The notes: generated by a model from the sequence alone, not told the origin. Positions 29,601 to 39,162 are shown, counted from the stretch's first letter. The stretch is DNA of 64,000 nucleotides from Vreelandella zhanjiangensis DSM 21076 (GCF_000377665.1 NZ_KB898654.1:1-64000), one strand, 5' to 3'. A program made the numbers and translations.

Positions 29601-29903
29601 TTAGAAAACCAGCGGCATACGTGACGTCAATGGCTCACTGTAATGCGCGTCCCGGCCGATCATTTCGTCCTGCGGCACATGTTGAACCAGATACGCACGA
29701 TGAATGCCGGCGCGTTTCAGCTCCAGATATACATCGTCTAACGAGCGAAACAACATTGGCTTACCACGCTGGGTGAGCATATGCCGTTCACCTTCTACAT
29801 CTTCAAGTTCAAGTTGATAAAAACGACTACCTGAATGCGTAATGACGCGAATTTCAAAGTTATCGTGGCTTTCGACGAACTGTTTAAGCGCGATCAGTTC
29901 CAT
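29601..29903 (-). CDS. DUF6482-like small protein
   Basis: The 100-residue acidic protein (MELIALKQFVESHDN..., SRFYQLELED) resembles DUF6482 from gammaproteobacteria. A strong AGGAGGG precedes the ATG. There is no signal or membrane segment. Function unknown. Confidence 0.65.
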   Translation of the reverse strand: MELIALKQFVESHDNFEIRVITHSGSRFYQLELEDVEGERHMLTQRGKPMLFRSLDDVYLELKRAGIHRAYLVQHVPQDEMIGRDAHYSEPLTSRMPLVF

Positions 29904-30049
29904 GGTTCCCTCCTATTATTGGATACAACAATAGGGCACAGCATGACTGTGCCCTATTACATTCCTGTTACCTTTACCTTGGCACTTATTGGCTAAGACG
30001 GCAACTTTTCAGGAGAGTTTCAGACTATTCGCGTAATTAGATACTTGAG

Positions 30050-30343
30050 TTACTGGTACTCTGAGGGATCAATCGCCTTGCCTAGCGAATTGCGGTCAAT
30101 CCAGTTACCCGCTTTGGTTTCTTTATAACGAAACACCACTTTATCGCCTACTGCTACTGGCAAATCGGCATCTTCTGTTTGGTAACTATACTTTTGCCCC
30201 TCTACCACCAGGTAATAGCGATAAAGGTCAGGCATTCCCAGCCACTCTTTAAAGGGGCCCTCTTTCTCCAACTCCTGAAGCTCGCCACGTCCTTCAAGTT
30301 TAGGAAGACGCTGACGATTACCACGCCGAAAACCACCTGCCAT
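30050..30343 (-). CDS. Hypothetical protein, 97 residues
   Basis: I do not recognise this protein. It has a basic N-terminus (FRRGNRQRLPKLEGRGE) and then a beta-rich segment (YRYYLVVEGQKYSYQTEDADLPVAVGDKVVFRYKE, in pieces) that may form a small barrel. GGGAG precedes the ATG. It lies downstream of dnaB on the same strand. A tandem duplication of 15 bp stands right before its start. Confidence 0.65.
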   Translation of the reverse strand: MAGGFRRGNRQRLPKLEGRGELQELEKEGPFKEWLGMPDLYRYYLVVEGQKYSYQTEDADLPVAVGDKVVFRYKETKAGNWIDRNSLGKAIDPSEYQ

Positions 30344-30352
30344 GTGTTACTC

Positions 30353-30382
30353 CCGTTCTCTGTGTTGCCGTGTTCTGTGTTC
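30353..30382. repeat. 15-bp direct duplication
   Basis: Units CCGTTCTCTGTGTTG (30353-30367) and CCGTGTTCTGTGTTC (30368-30382) are adjacent and match at 12 of 15 positions. They lie in the gap between dnaB and the 97-residue gene. Confidence 0.7.
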
Positions 30383-30412
30383 AATAAGAGCTGGCTTCCG
30401 CCCTGCCCCACA

Positions 30413-31798
30413 CTAATCGCCGAAAGCCTCACCATAGCTATCGGGGGCCAAATCTTCAAAGCGGGTATATTTACCAATAAATGCCATATGTACCGCGCCG
30501 ATAGGACCGTTACGCTGTTTACCGATGATCAGCTCAGCAATACCCTGGTTGTCCGGGTTATCCGGATTATAGACTTCATCACGATAAACGAAGGCGATAA
30601 CGTCCGCATCCTGCTCGATGGCGCCTGATTCCCGCAGATCCGACATTACCGGGCGCTTGTTGGGACGCTGCTCCAACGAGCGGTTAAGCTGAGAAAGTGC
30701 CACCACCGGACAGTTAAACTCTTTTGCCAACCCCTTGAGCGAGCGCGATATTTCCGAGATTTCACCGGTACGGTTTTCAGAAAACCCGGGGATCTGCATC
30801 AGCTGAAGGTAATCAATCATGACCAAGGCCATATTGCCATGCTCGCGCACGACACGGCGCAACCGCGAGCGCATTTCGTTGGGCGAGAGCGCGGCTGTAT
30901 CATCAATAAATAACTGCTTGTCTTTAAGCAAGTTGACCGCCGATGTCAGGCGTGGCCAATCCTCATCCTCCAGCTGGCCGGAGCGTACACGCGTCTGGTT
31001 AATACGCCCAAGCGAGGACAACATCCTAAGCATCAGCGATTCCGCGGGCATCTCCATGGAAAACACCATAACCGGCTTGTCGCTGGCAATCACGGCGTGC
31101 TCCACCAGGTTCATCGCGAACGTGGTTTTACCCATTGACGGACGCCCGGCAATAATCACCAAGTCTGACGGCTGTAACCCCGAGGTCATTTCATCCAAGT
31201 CGCGGAAACCAGTCGAAAGCCCGGTCATTTCGCCTTTAAGATTGAACAGCTCATCGATACGGTCAACCGCTTTGGTCAAAAGCTCACTCATGCCGATAGG
31301 CCCGCCCGTTTTAGGGCGCTCCTCGGCAATCTGAAAGACTAACCGTTCCGCTTCGTTAAGTAGCTCATCAGCAGGCCGCCCTTGTGGCGAAAAAGCACTT
31401 TCGGCGATCTGGTTCGCCGCACGAATCAATTTTCTTAGCGTCGCCCGCTCTCGTACGATATCGGCATAGGCGCGAATATTACTGGCCGAAGGCGTATTGC
31501 GGGCAAGCTCTGCCAGAAACGCCAGGCCGCCAACGGTATCTAAGTGATCACGCGCTTCCAACGCTTCTGACAGCGTAATGACATCAAGCGGCTGTCCGGA
31601 TTCAGCCAGATGAATCATCACGTTAAACACCAGCCGGTGCTCATAGCGATAGAAATCATCAGTTACCAGGCGCTCCGAAACATTGTCCCAGGCCTGGTTA
31701 TCCAGCATTAGCCCGCCCAACACCGACTGCTCCGCCTCCAGCGAATGCGGCGGCAGCTTTAGGGCTGCCGTTTCCTGATCAGCAGAAGGCTGGTCCAT
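30413..31798 (-). CDS. dnaB: Replicative DNA helicase
   Basis: The 461-residue protein has the DnaB N-terminal domain (LPPHSLEAEQSVLGGLMLD) and the RecA-like C-terminal domain with Walker A GRPSMGKTT, VMIDYLQLM and the arginine-finger region. AAGGAG precedes the ATG. It lies downstream of the rpsF-rpsR-rplI genes, a common order, but separated by a terminator and a tandem array. Confidence 0.97.
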   Translation of the reverse strand: MDQPSADQETAALKLPPHSLEAEQSVLGGLMLDNQAWDNVSERLVTDDFYRYEHRLVFNVMIHLAESGQPLDVITLSEALEARDHLDTVGGLAFLAELARNTPSASNIRAYADIVRERATLRKLIRAANQIAESAFSPQGRPADELLNEAERLVFQIAEERPKTGGPIGMSELLTKAVDRIDELFNLKGEMTGLSTGFRDLDEMTSGLQPSDLVIIAGRPSMGKTTFAMNLVEHAVIASDKPVMVFSMEMPAESLMLRMLSSLGRINQTRVRSGQLEDEDWPRLTSAVNLLKDKQLFIDDTAALSPNEMRSRLRRVVREHGNMALVMIDYLQLMQIPGFSENRTGEISEISRSLKGLAKEFNCPVVALSQLNRSLEQRPNKRPVMSDLRESGAIEQDADVIAFVYRDEVYNPDNPDNQGIAELIIGKQRNGPIGAVHMAFIGKYTRFEDLAPDSYGEAFGD

Positions 31799-31941
31799 CG
31801 CGAGCTCCTTTCAACAGTGCAGCATAGCCAATAAAGGCCACTATTTTAATCGGACAAACCGTTTACAACCACCTTCAGGTCGTTGCGTTAAGCGTTATTG
31901 CTAAGCAGCCAACGTTACTTGAAATCACCTGGCTGCTTAGC

Positions 31942-32036
31942 AATAACTTCTAACAAATAACCGCATACAAATATGCCTGCATACAAATAACCTGCATATA
32001 AGTAACCCGCGCATAAATAACCCTCGCATAAATAAC
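31942..32036. repeat. 15-bp degenerate tandem array, about six units
   Basis: Imperfect units of 14-16 bp (consensus AATAACCTGCATATA) run from 31942 to 32036; the best copies start at 31986, 32001 and 32016. A partial AATAAC ends the array, directly next to the rplI terminator. Confidence 0.85.
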
Positions 32037-32064
32037 AAAGGGCGCGGGAAATCCCGCGCCCTTT
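32037..32064 (-). terminator. Terminator after rplI
   Basis: A 12-bp perfect stem AAAGGGCGCGGG / CCCGCGCCCTTT with loop of four lies 26 bp after the rplI stop. The T-run on the minus strand is short, so the GC-rich stem dominates. Confidence 0.85.
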
Positions 32065-32089
32065 GTGGCGTTAATAGCAGTAGCAGGAA

Positions 32090-32536
32090 TTACTCTGCGA
32101 CAACTACCACGCGAACAACGGCGTCCACTTCTGCATGCAGGTGGAGGGCGATGTCGTATTCGCCAGTTTGGCGAATCGGGCCTTGCGGCATACGTACTTC
32201 GCTCTTGGCAACATCGATGCCAGCAGAGGAAATAGCGTCAGCCAGGTCACGCGGACCGATAGAACCAAACAGCTTGCCTTCGTCGCCAGCTTTAGACACC
32301 AGAGAAAGCTCGATGTCGTTCAGCTGTTCAGCGCGCGCCTGGGCTTCTGCCTTGCGCTCAGCGGCTTGAGCTTCAAGCTCAGCACGCTGTACTTCAAATG
32401 CTTCAACGTTTTCCTTGGTGGCCGGTACGGCTAAACCGTAAGGCACCAAGTAGTTACGACCATAACCAGGCTTAACAGTGACCTTGTCACCCAGGCCGCC
32501 CAGCTTACCAATGTTGTCGAGCAGAATGACTTCCAT
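32090..32536 (-). CDS. rplI: 50S ribosomal protein L9
   Basis: The 148-residue protein has the L9 N-terminal domain ([33 protein letters not shown]) joined by a long charged helix to the C-terminal domain. It is the last gene of the S6-S18-L9 cluster and carries the cluster terminator. Confidence 0.98.
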   Translation of the reverse strand: MEVILLDNIGKLGGLGDKVTVKPGYGRNYLVPYGLAVPATKENVEAFEVQRAELEAQAAERKAEAQARAEQLNDIELSLVSKAGDEGKLFGSIGPRDLADAISSAGIDVAKSEVRMPQGPIRQTGEYDIALHLHAEVDAVVRVVVVAE

Positions 32537-32551
32537 CTCGTAAACCTCTTG

Positions 32552-33403
32552 TCAGTTGCCGCGGGCAAGGCGTGCGCGAATTTTCGCGAATGTATCAATC
32601 AGCCCCAACAGCAGCACAATGAGAATCGTGGGCCAGGTCGTGATCAGCAGCACATAAAATGCCACCAGCCACAGCCCGTTCATCCCCTTTAATCCAATAT
32701 AACCATGCACTAACGCGATGCCAGCAACCAATAGCGGAATCCAGCCAAGCACCGCCACCGAATGCGCCCCCAGCATCATGCCAACCACACCGAGTACCGC
32801 TAGTACGGCAAGCTCTTTAGGTGTGAGTCTAAAGGCATGAAACTCTTCACGAAAACCGTGCGGGTTATACAACCCCGCCTGCCAGCTTCGTGCCAGGGCC
32901 AAACATGCGATAGCTACGACCAAAACCACAAGACCCGTAACACCACCCACCACAATGGAGGCAAGCATTTGAGTATCGTACCCTTGGCTAGCCAGCTCCG
33001 TGAGCATGCGATCAACGTCCGAAGAACCTTGTCGCAGTTGCTCAAGCATTAGCTCCATACCGCCAGGCGGGCTAAAGATGCCGAACTGTACCATTGCCGC
33101 CGCCACTAATGTGCCCGCAAGCAATGCTTCACTCCAACGCATCCTTTCACGCAGAACCGTCGCCATCAGCGTTACCAGCAATACGCTGGTAAGCGGAATA
33201 ACGTCGCCCTGCGCCCACCAAAAACCTGCCGGTAGCGCAGCGGCGATGATGACCGGTAGTGCAGGCGCGAAGCCTTTACGCAGGGTCACTAACGCCGCAA
33301 TAGCTGCACCTAACCAGAACAACCAAGGCACTAGCGTTGCCAGCGCTGCCCCGCCTACGGCGTAAGGCAGCCCTCGCATTAGCCATCTTGCCAGTGCCAG
33401 CAT
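32552..33403 (-). CDS. DUF2232 membrane protein
   Basis: The protein of about 283 residues has roughly eight membrane helices with a break near residue 105-130 (MELMLEQLRQGSSDVDR). DUF2232 proteins are often found between rpsR and rplI in gammaproteobacteria, as here. Function unknown. ATG 33403 is used; a GTG one codon upstream is equally possible, and no clear ribosome site was seen. Confidence 0.85.
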   Translation of the reverse strand: MLALARWLMRGLPYAVGGAALATLVPWLFWLGAAIAALVTLRKGFAPALPVIIAAALPAGFWWAQGDVIPLTSVLLVTLMATVLRERMRWSEALLAGTLVAAAMVQFGIFSPPGGMELMLEQLRQGSSDVDRMLTELASQGYDTQMLASIVVGGVTGLVVLVVAIACLALARSWQAGLYNPHGFREEFHAFRLTPKELAVLAVLGVVGMMLGAHSVAVLGWIPLLVAGIALVHGYIGLKGMNGLWLVAFYVLLITTWPTILIVLLLGLIDTFAKIRARLARGN

Positions 33404-33415
33404 CACGTTAAACGC

Positions 33416-33643
33416 TTACTGGTGGCTATCGGAGTAGGGCAGCAGCGCCAGGTAGCGCGAACGCTTGATAGCAGTCGCCAGCTGACGCTGGTAGCGTGCT
33501 TTAGTGCCGGTGATACGGCTCGGAACAATCTTGCCAGTTTCGGTGATGTAAGCCTTCAGGGTGTCGAGATCTTTGTAATCGATCTGCTTGACGCCTTCAG
33601 CAGTGAAGCGGCAAAACTTACGGCGACGGAAAAAACGTGCCAT
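33416..33643 (-). CDS. rpsR: 30S ribosomal protein S18
   Basis: The 75-residue protein begins [16 protein letters not shown] and contains [17 protein letters not shown], the S18 signature. It has the single N-terminal Cys of the usual zinc-free form. It lies between rpsF and the DUF2232 gene. No priB is present between them. Confidence 0.98.
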   Translation of the reverse strand: MARFFRRRKFCRFTAEGVKQIDYKDLDTLKAYITETGKIVPSRITGTKARYQRQLATAIKRSRYLALLPYSDSHQ

Positions 33644-33676
33644 GGATTAGCTCCTTAAAACGTGCAGTGGATAGAA

Positions 33677-34069
33677 TCAGGCAGTTTCGATTTCTGAATC
33701 AGAGTCAGCATCAGCGCGCGGCTTGTCTTCGCGACGCGGACGCTTCTCTTCTGCCGGTTTCATCATCGGGGAAGCTTCGGTAACCGCTTCCTTGCAGCGT
33801 ACAACCAGGCTGCGGATGATGGCATCGTTGAAGCGGAAGATGTTCTCGATTTCTTCGAGCGTCTCGCCAGTACATTCAACGTTCATCAGCACGTAGTGGG
33901 CTTTGTGAATCTTGTTGATCGGGTAAGCCAGGTGACGACGGCCCCAATCTTCCAAGCGATGCACGGTACCAGCGTTTTCAGTAACGATGCTGGTGTAGCG
34001 CTCGACCATGGCCGGCACCTGCTCGCTCTGATCCGGGTGGACCATAAATACGATTTCATAATGACGCAT
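33677..34069 (-). CDS. rpsF: 30S ribosomal protein S6
   Basis: The protein of 130 residues starts at ATG 34069 ([19 protein letters not shown]), with AAGGAG at six bases; the frame is open upstream but has no signal. It ends in an acidic tail ([12 protein letters not shown]) like the modified tail of other gamma S6 proteins. Confidence 0.98.
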   Translation of the reverse strand: MRHYEIVFMVHPDQSEQVPAMVERYTSIVTENAGTVHRLEDWGRRHLAYPINKIHKAHYVLMNVECTGETLEEIENIFRFNDAIIRSLVVRCKEAVTEASPMMKPAEEKRPRREDKPRADADSDSEIETA

Positions 34070-34090
34070 AGGATCTCCTTGCGGTTTGAC

Positions 34091-34119
34091 AGCTTCCGGT
34101 GTGTGTACCCGCAGTAAGC
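34091..34119 (-). promoter_or_regulatory. Possible S6:S18 autoregulatory leader
   Basis: The rpsF leader, read on the minus strand, can pair GCTT with AAGC around a CGG...CCG element. Leaders of rpsF in many bacteria hold a stem with a CCG-bearing bulge that binds the S6:S18 complex. The match here is short and uncertain. Confidence 0.3.
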
Positions 34120-34266
34120 GAAGAACGACGACAGGGAAGCAAGGAGTTAACTGAAATGCACCCAACTTACCGCTAGGCGGCAGCTAAGGCATTAAGCAGA
34201 ACTACTGTTTGAAAACCTGTGCCCGCCTGTAGACAAACGGGCGCAGGTATTCTAGTGGGCAAGCGG

Positions 34267-35064
34267 CTAACTTGCAAGCTGACGTTGGCGTACCGCTTCA
34301 AACAAGCAAATACCCGTAGCCACCGAGACATTCAGGCTTGAAACCTGACCTGCCATGGGCAGCTTGGCCAGGTTATCGCACGCTTCACGGGTTAAGCGTC
34401 GCATTCCCTTCCCTTCTGCTCCCATCACGAGCGCAGTAGGTCCGGTCATATCGATAGCATAGATGCTGGCATCGGCCTCTCCGGCTGTACCGGTAATCCA
34501 TACGCCAGCGTCTTTTAATTTGGCGAGCGTGCGCGAAAGATTGGTTACCTGATAAACCGGCACGACCTCAGCCGCGCCACAGGCTACTTTACGCACCGTG
34601 GCATTGAGCGGCGCCGCTTTATCTTTAGCCACAATTACACCGTGCGCACCCGCCGCATCGGCACTGCGCAAACAGGCACCAAAGTTGTGAACATCGGTCA
34701 CGCCATCAAGTACAAGCAGTAGCGGAGGCGTTTCGGCCTTCCAGGCGCGCAGCTTCAACCACAAAGACTCTTCACCTTCAGGCGTTAGCGGCGGACAAAA
34801 TGCCACCACCCCCTGGTGAGCGGCCCCTTGAGTTAGCTGGTCCAGCAAGTCGCGAGGCTGTTCTTTAATACGTGCGCCGCGCGCTTGCGCCTGCTCTACA
34901 ACTTCGGCCAAACGGCTGCCTGCCCCCTGCTGCACCCAAAGCTCACGCGGCGTTTCACCGCGCTCCAACAAGCTTTGCAGAGCATGCACGCCATACACCT
35001 GGTCCAGCCCATCAGGCGTGCGAACCATAGTGCGCGGGCCACGTCGAGACGACGCTGACTTCAT
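34267..35064 (-). CDS. rlmB: 23S rRNA (guanosine2251-2'-O)-methyltransferase
   Basis: The protein of about 265 residues has a substrate-binding N-terminus (VYGVHALQSLLERGE) and a SpoU/TrmH methyltransferase domain with LDGVTDVHNFGACLRSA, VMGAEGKGM and LNVSVATGICLFEA motifs. ATG 35064 follows GAGAGG; a TTG at 35070 overlaps the rnr stop. It is coupled to rnr, its usual neighbour. Confidence 0.96.
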   Translation of the reverse strand: MKSASSRRGPRTMVRTPDGLDQVYGVHALQSLLERGETPRELWVQQGAGSRLAEVVEQAQARGARIKEQPRDLLDQLTQGAAHQGVVAFCPPLTPEGEESLWLKLRAWKAETPPLLLVLDGVTDVHNFGACLRSADAAGAHGVIVAKDKAAPLNATVRKVACGAAEVVPVYQVTNLSRTLAKLKDAGVWITGTAGEADASIYAIDMTGPTALVMGAEGKGMRRLTREACDNLAKLPMAGQVSSLNVSVATGICLFEAVRQRQLAS

Positions 35065-35066
35065 GC

Positions 35067-37469
35067 TCAACCTCTCTTCGGTGATGACTGACGCGTGCGC
35101 CGTGGGCCGCGACGCGTGGATGGCTTATCTTTCGGTTTATCTTTCTTAGGTGCCGCATCGCTCTTGGGCGCAGCCGCTTCATTAGTATCGCCACTGCGGC
35201 GCTTACGCGGCTGACGACGTGGGCGCGGCTTATCGTCGGTCAAGCTGAAATCAATCTTGCGATCATCCATATCAACGCGGGCAACCTGCACGGTTAAGCC
35301 GTCGCCCAGTCGATACGTGGTGCCCGTCCGCTCACCTTTAAGGCGATGCTTCTCCGCCTCGTAGTGGTAGTAGTCTGACGGCAGCGAGGTCACGTGAACC
35401 AGGCCTTCGACATAAAACGCATCCAGACGCACAAACAGACCAAACTGGGTAACCGATGCGATCGTTCCTTCAAAGGTTTCGCCCAGCTTGTCAGACATAA
35501 ACTCACACTTGAGCCAGCTCTCGACATCGCGCGTGGCCTCATCGGCACGACGCTCGGTCATCGAGCAGTGCTCGCCAAGTTCGAGCATCTGCTCAAACGT
35601 ATAAGGGCACCATTTGCTCGGTGGATCGACCGGGGCACCTTCAACGCGTATTACCGTATTGGTCTGACGCGGACCACGGATCACCGAACGTATCGCGCGG
35701 TGAACCAGCAGGTCAGGATAACGACGAATCGGCGAGGTAAAGTGGGCATAGGCCTGATACGCCAGCCCGAAGTGGCCTTCATTCTGCGGCGAGTAAACGG
35801 CCTGGTTCATGGAGCGCAGCATGACCGTCTGGATAATATCGGCGTCGGGGCGATCCTTGATCGCCTCGCGTAGCGCCTGATAATCCTGCGGCGTAGGCAG
35901 ATCTCCGCCACCCACAGAAAGCCCCAGTTCGTTCAAGAACAGGCGCAGCTTGTCCAGTCGCTCAGGCGTTGGCCGCTCGTGTATCCGGTACAGTGCAGGA
36001 AGGTCGTGCTTGTCCAAGAAACGTGCGGTCGCCACGTTAGCCGCCAGCATGCACTCTTCAATGACCTTGTGCGCATCGTTACGGCTACGCGGCACGATCT
36101 TGTCGATTTTGCGCTCTTCGTTAAAGATAATCGCCGTTTCGGTGGTATCGAAATCAATCGCCCCACGCTCGTTACGCGCCTCACGCAATAAGTGGTAAAG
36201 CTCGTGAAGGTCATTCAACGGCTTGACCAGCGCTTTGTGCTCTTCACGCAGAGCAGCGCCGTCTTCGCTTTCGTTATCAAGCATCGCCGCCACCTTGTTA
36301 TAGGTGAGGCGCGCGTGAGAATTCATAACCGCTTCATAAAAAGAGTAGCGGCTGATCGCGCCGGTCTTGGAGATATTCATCTCACAAACCATGACCAAGC
36401 GATCTACGTGCGGATTCAGTGAGCAGAGGCCGTTGGATAAAAGCTCCGGCAGCATCGGCACAACCTGCCCCGGGAAATACACCGAGTTGCCTCGTATGCG
36501 CGCTTCATTGTCCAACGCCGTACCCGGACGCACGTAATGTGAGACGTCAGCGATTGCGACCAACAGTTTCCAGCTACCCGATTTCGTTTTCCACGCGCAC
36601 ACGGCGTCATCGAAATCCTTGGCGGATTCATCATCGATCGTCACCAGCGGAATATCCCGCAGGTCAACGCGGTGCTGTTTATCGTCTTCCAGCACTTCGG
36701 CGGAAATACCGCTGGTTTGATCCAATACTTCAGGCGGAAACTCAGCCGGGATATCGTAACTGCGAATCGCAATATCGATTTCCATACCCGGGTCCATACG
36801 CTCGCCCAGCACCTCAATTACCTCACCCACAGGCTGTACGCGTGTGGCAGGCTGCTGAACAACTCTGGCCGAAATCACCTGGCCATCCTTTGCTCCAGCA
36901 CTGGCGCTGTGCGGAATGATGATTTCCTGGGTAATACGCGGATTCTCAGGAATCAATATGCCGAATTCAGGCGTATTGCTCCGGTATACCCCGACGATAG
37001 TTTGCGTATTGCGGGCAATCACCTCGGCAATCGTCGCTTCATCGCGTCCACGCCGGTCGGTGCCGCTAACGCGCGCCAGAACGTGGTCGCCGTGGAACAC
37101 GCGACGCATTTGGCGTGGCGGCAATAGCAGGTCAGGCTTTTTGCCATCGTCACGGATCAAGAACCCGAAGCCGTCCCGATGCCCCAGGACATTGCCCTTG
37201 ATGAGATCAAGCTTATCGATCAGCGCATACGCACCGCGACGGTCGCGCAGCACCTGCCCGTCACGCTCCATGGCTGCCATACGGCGACGAACGGCTTCAA
37301 GATGATCTTCATCCTCGATGCCCAGCATACGGCTCATGTTTTCATGAGTAATCGGTTTGCCGTAGGTTTCAAGCGCAGCTAACAAATATTCACGGCTAGG
37401 TGCCGGATTATCATATTTTTGCGCCTCGCGCTCAGCGTGCGGATCATCACTCAACGTCCAATACTTCAT
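35067..37469 (-). CDS. rnr: Ribonuclease R
   Basis: The 800-residue protein has an N-terminal HTH-like region, cold-shock domains (about 80-240), the RNB catalytic domain with DDESAKDFDDAV (acidic metal ligands) and FTSPIRRYPDL, an S1 domain (about 650-735) and a basic disordered tail (RKRRSGDTN..., TRRGPRRTRQ). Length and order are normal. It degrades structured RNA 3' to 5'. Confidence 0.97.
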   Translation of the reverse strand: MKYWTLSDDPHAEREAQKYDNPAPSREYLLAALETYGKPITHENMSRMLGIEDEDHLEAVRRRMAAMERDGQVLRDRRGAYALIDKLDLIKGNVLGHRDGFGFLIRDDGKKPDLLLPPRQMRRVFHGDHVLARVSGTDRRGRDEATIAEVIARNTQTIVGVYRSNTPEFGILIPENPRITQEIIIPHSASAGAKDGQVISARVVQQPATRVQPVGEVIEVLGERMDPGMEIDIAIRSYDIPAEFPPEVLDQTSGISAEVLEDDKQHRVDLRDIPLVTIDDESAKDFDDAVCAWKTKSGSWKLLVAIADVSHYVRPGTALDNEARIRGNSVYFPGQVVPMLPELLSNGLCSLNPHVDRLVMVCEMNISKTGAISRYSFYEAVMNSHARLTYNKVAAMLDNESEDGAALREEHKALVKPLNDLHELYHLLREARNERGAIDFDTTETAIIFNEERKIDKIVPRSRNDAHKVIEECMLAANVATARFLDKHDLPALYRIHERPTPERLDKLRLFLNELGLSVGGGDLPTPQDYQALREAIKDRPDADIIQTVMLRSMNQAVYSPQNEGHFGLAYQAYAHFTSPIRRYPDLLVHRAIRSVIRGPRQTNTVIRVEGAPVDPPSKWCPYTFEQMLELGEHCSMTERRADEATRDVESWLKCEFMSDKLGETFEGTIASVTQFGLFVRLDAFYVEGLVHVTSLPSDYYHYEAEKHRLKGERTGTTYRLGDGLTVQVARVDMDDRKIDFSLTDDKPRPRRQPRKRRSGDTNEAAAPKSDAAPKKDKPKDKPSTRRGPRRTRQSSPKRG

Positions 37470-37675
37470 GCGATCGACATCCTTAATGGCGTTTGCGGGA
37501 GGCGGACAAAAAAAGCAGCAGACATCAGCTGCGTTTGATGGGTTTCAGCAATTATCAGGCTGAAAAAATTAACGTTATGTTTGGTCATACCCGCAGTATA
37601 GCGCTGCATGATCCATGACCCAACCACCTTAAGCAGCAATTCTGCGATTTACACTATAAAATTAGCTTACTGGTC

Positions 37676-37703
37676 TTGCATTTAATCGCGACCCGCGTAT
37701 TAT
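37676..37703 (+). promoter_or_regulatory. Sigma-70 promoter of the tRNA-Leu cluster
   Basis: TTGCAT (37676-37681) and TATTAT (37698-37703) are 16 bp apart. The region right after, ACGCGCC, is a GC-rich discriminator typical of stringently controlled tRNA promoters. The first tRNA begins 12 bases after the -10. Confidence 0.8.
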
Positions 37704-37714
37704 ACGCGCCACTT

Positions 37715-37801
37715 GCCCAGATGGCGGAATTGGTAGACGCGCTAGCTTCAGGTGCTAGTGTCCGTATGGACGTGGAGGTTCAAGTCCTCTTCTGGGCACC
37801 A
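37715..37801 (+). tRNA. tRNA-Leu(CAG) copy 1
   Basis: The 87-nt class II tRNA has a 7-bp acceptor stem GCCCAGA/TCTGGGC, an anticodon loop TTCAGGT with CAG, a long variable arm (GTCC/GGAC), TTCAAGT and an encoded CCA. The last acceptor pair is A-T here and G-C in the other copies. Confidence 0.97.
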
Positions 37802-37870
37802 TACTTTGTTATGTCAGTGTTTTTATAGCCGACTTAACCGAGTAGGTAGTTGAGTAAGACATTTGTGTTC

Positions 37871-37957
37871 GCCCAGGTGGCGGAATTGGTAGACGCGCTA
37901 GCTTCAGGTGCTAGTGTCTGTATGGACGTGGAGGTTCAAGTCCTCTCCTGGGCACCA
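37871..37957 (+). tRNA. tRNA-Leu(CAG) copy 2
   Basis: This 87-nt copy has the acceptor GCCCAGG/CCTGGGC and encoded CCA. It differs from copy 3 by one base in the variable arm (GTCT, giving a T-G wobble). Confidence 0.97.
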
Positions 37958-37997
37958 TACGAACACAAATAGATGTGCTATAAGTAATAAATGATGC

Positions 37998-38084
37998 GCC
38001 CAGGTGGCGGAATTGGTAGACGCGCTAGCTTCAGGTGCTAGTGTCCGTATGGACGTGGAGGTTCAAGTCCTCTCCTGGGCACCA
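37998..38084 (+). tRNA. tRNA-Leu(CAG) copy 3
   Basis: This 87-nt copy follows copy 2 after 40 bp and has the same acceptor and anticodon. No clear terminator was found behind it. Confidence 0.97.
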
Positions 38085-38298
38085 TTCAATGGTTCCCGTC
38101 CGCATCATTATCTCTAGATTTTCCCCTATTTGTTCCCCCCCTTATGTTTTTCTATTTACGTGCATACTTAACGTATTGGCACTGACCATGCTCGGCTTAT
38201 CGTCTGATTATTAATGGCGCTTTACAGCTGTAGCGAGAGAGAGATCTAAAACTTAAGATCTTGCTCCCGAACATCCGCTATTGCTTTTTTATCCAAGC

Positions 38299-39162
38299 TT
38301 ACTGAAACCGCCCTGGCCGCCGGGCTATCTGTTCTAATGCCCACCCCTGGGTATGCAACTCACCTTCTAGTACGGCTTCTATTTCCGGTGATAGGTCGGG
38401 GAAAAAGTTAAGTCCCGTGCGCGCCTCTATTTCATCAATCGTCACGAGATAATCATCCAGCGGCTCATTGCCACGCACGTCTTGCGGCATAATAAACGCC
38501 AGCGCCAGCGGGGCTTCGTTATGCGGGGCAACGATAATTTTATAGAACGCCTCAGGCACTTCGACAAAGCCTACCCGGTTAAACACATTATCCATAAAGT
38601 GTTCAGGAAAGATGGGGCCGGTAATGACCTGCAAACGGTCAAAGCGCGGTGCGAAGTGATCCATGACTGACTCTTCCAGACGCTGCCAGAGCTGACGATT
38701 AAGATTAGGCCGCTGCGGCGTCATGTTGCTCATTAAAAACGTATCTGTTTGAGCCTCACGCCCATGCACCGCCGCAATCGCATAGTTGGGCGCCATATGC
38801 CCACGGTCATAGCCACTGCCTGAATAACTGTCCGTTTTAACTGGCCAAAGCGTTCGCCAATCAGCCCGAAAATTCGGCCGAGGCCCAATGCTCGTATCGT
38901 CAGCAATCGCCGTCAGTTGATAGCTTACCCATAGCGGGTTGACACGCACATCGGACCACCCTACCAGATAGCCGTTATTACGCAGTACGCGGTGAAACGT
39001 TGTAAATTGAAAACCATCCCAGGTCGGCACCCCCATCCAGGTATACTCATCCTGATACTGGCGTTCCTGAAACTCCCATAAGCCAGCCCCGGCGACAACA
39101 AACAGCACGGCAACGCCCAAACGCCGGCCTTGGCGACGCAAGCGTAGAAGTGATCTTCCCAA
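38299..39162 (-). CDS. DNA/RNA non-specific endonuclease (NucA/EndoG family)
   Basis: The protein of about 287 residues has an N-terminal membrane/signal segment (LGVAVLFVVAGAGLW), then the beta-beta-alpha metal nuclease domain with YDRGHMAPN (general-base His) and LMSNMTPQ..NLNRQLW. Such enzymes cut DNA and RNA with Mg2+, in the periplasm or outside. The start is doubtful: the frame opens at TTG 39162 with GGGGAG very close, and no ATG comes before residue 43. Confidence 0.87.
   Translation of the reverse strand: MGRSLLRLRRQGRRLGVAVLFVVAGAGLWEFQERQYQDEYTWMGVPTWDGFQFTTFHRVLRNNGYLVGWSDVRVNPLWVSYQLTAIADDTSIGPRPNFRADWRTLWPVKTDSYSGSGYDRGHMAPNYAIAAVHGREAQTDTFLMSNMTPQRPNLNRQLWQRLEESVMDHFAPRFDRLQVITGPIFPEHFMDNVFNRVGFVEVPEAFYKIIVAPHNEAPLALAFIMPQDVRGNEPLDDYLVTIDEIEARTGLNFFPDLSPEIEAVLEGELHTQGWALEQIARRPGRFQ

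Noticed and set aside
37715..38084. CRISPR-like direct repeats
   Set aside because: The repeated blocks are complete tRNA-Leu genes with anticodon CAG and CCA ends.
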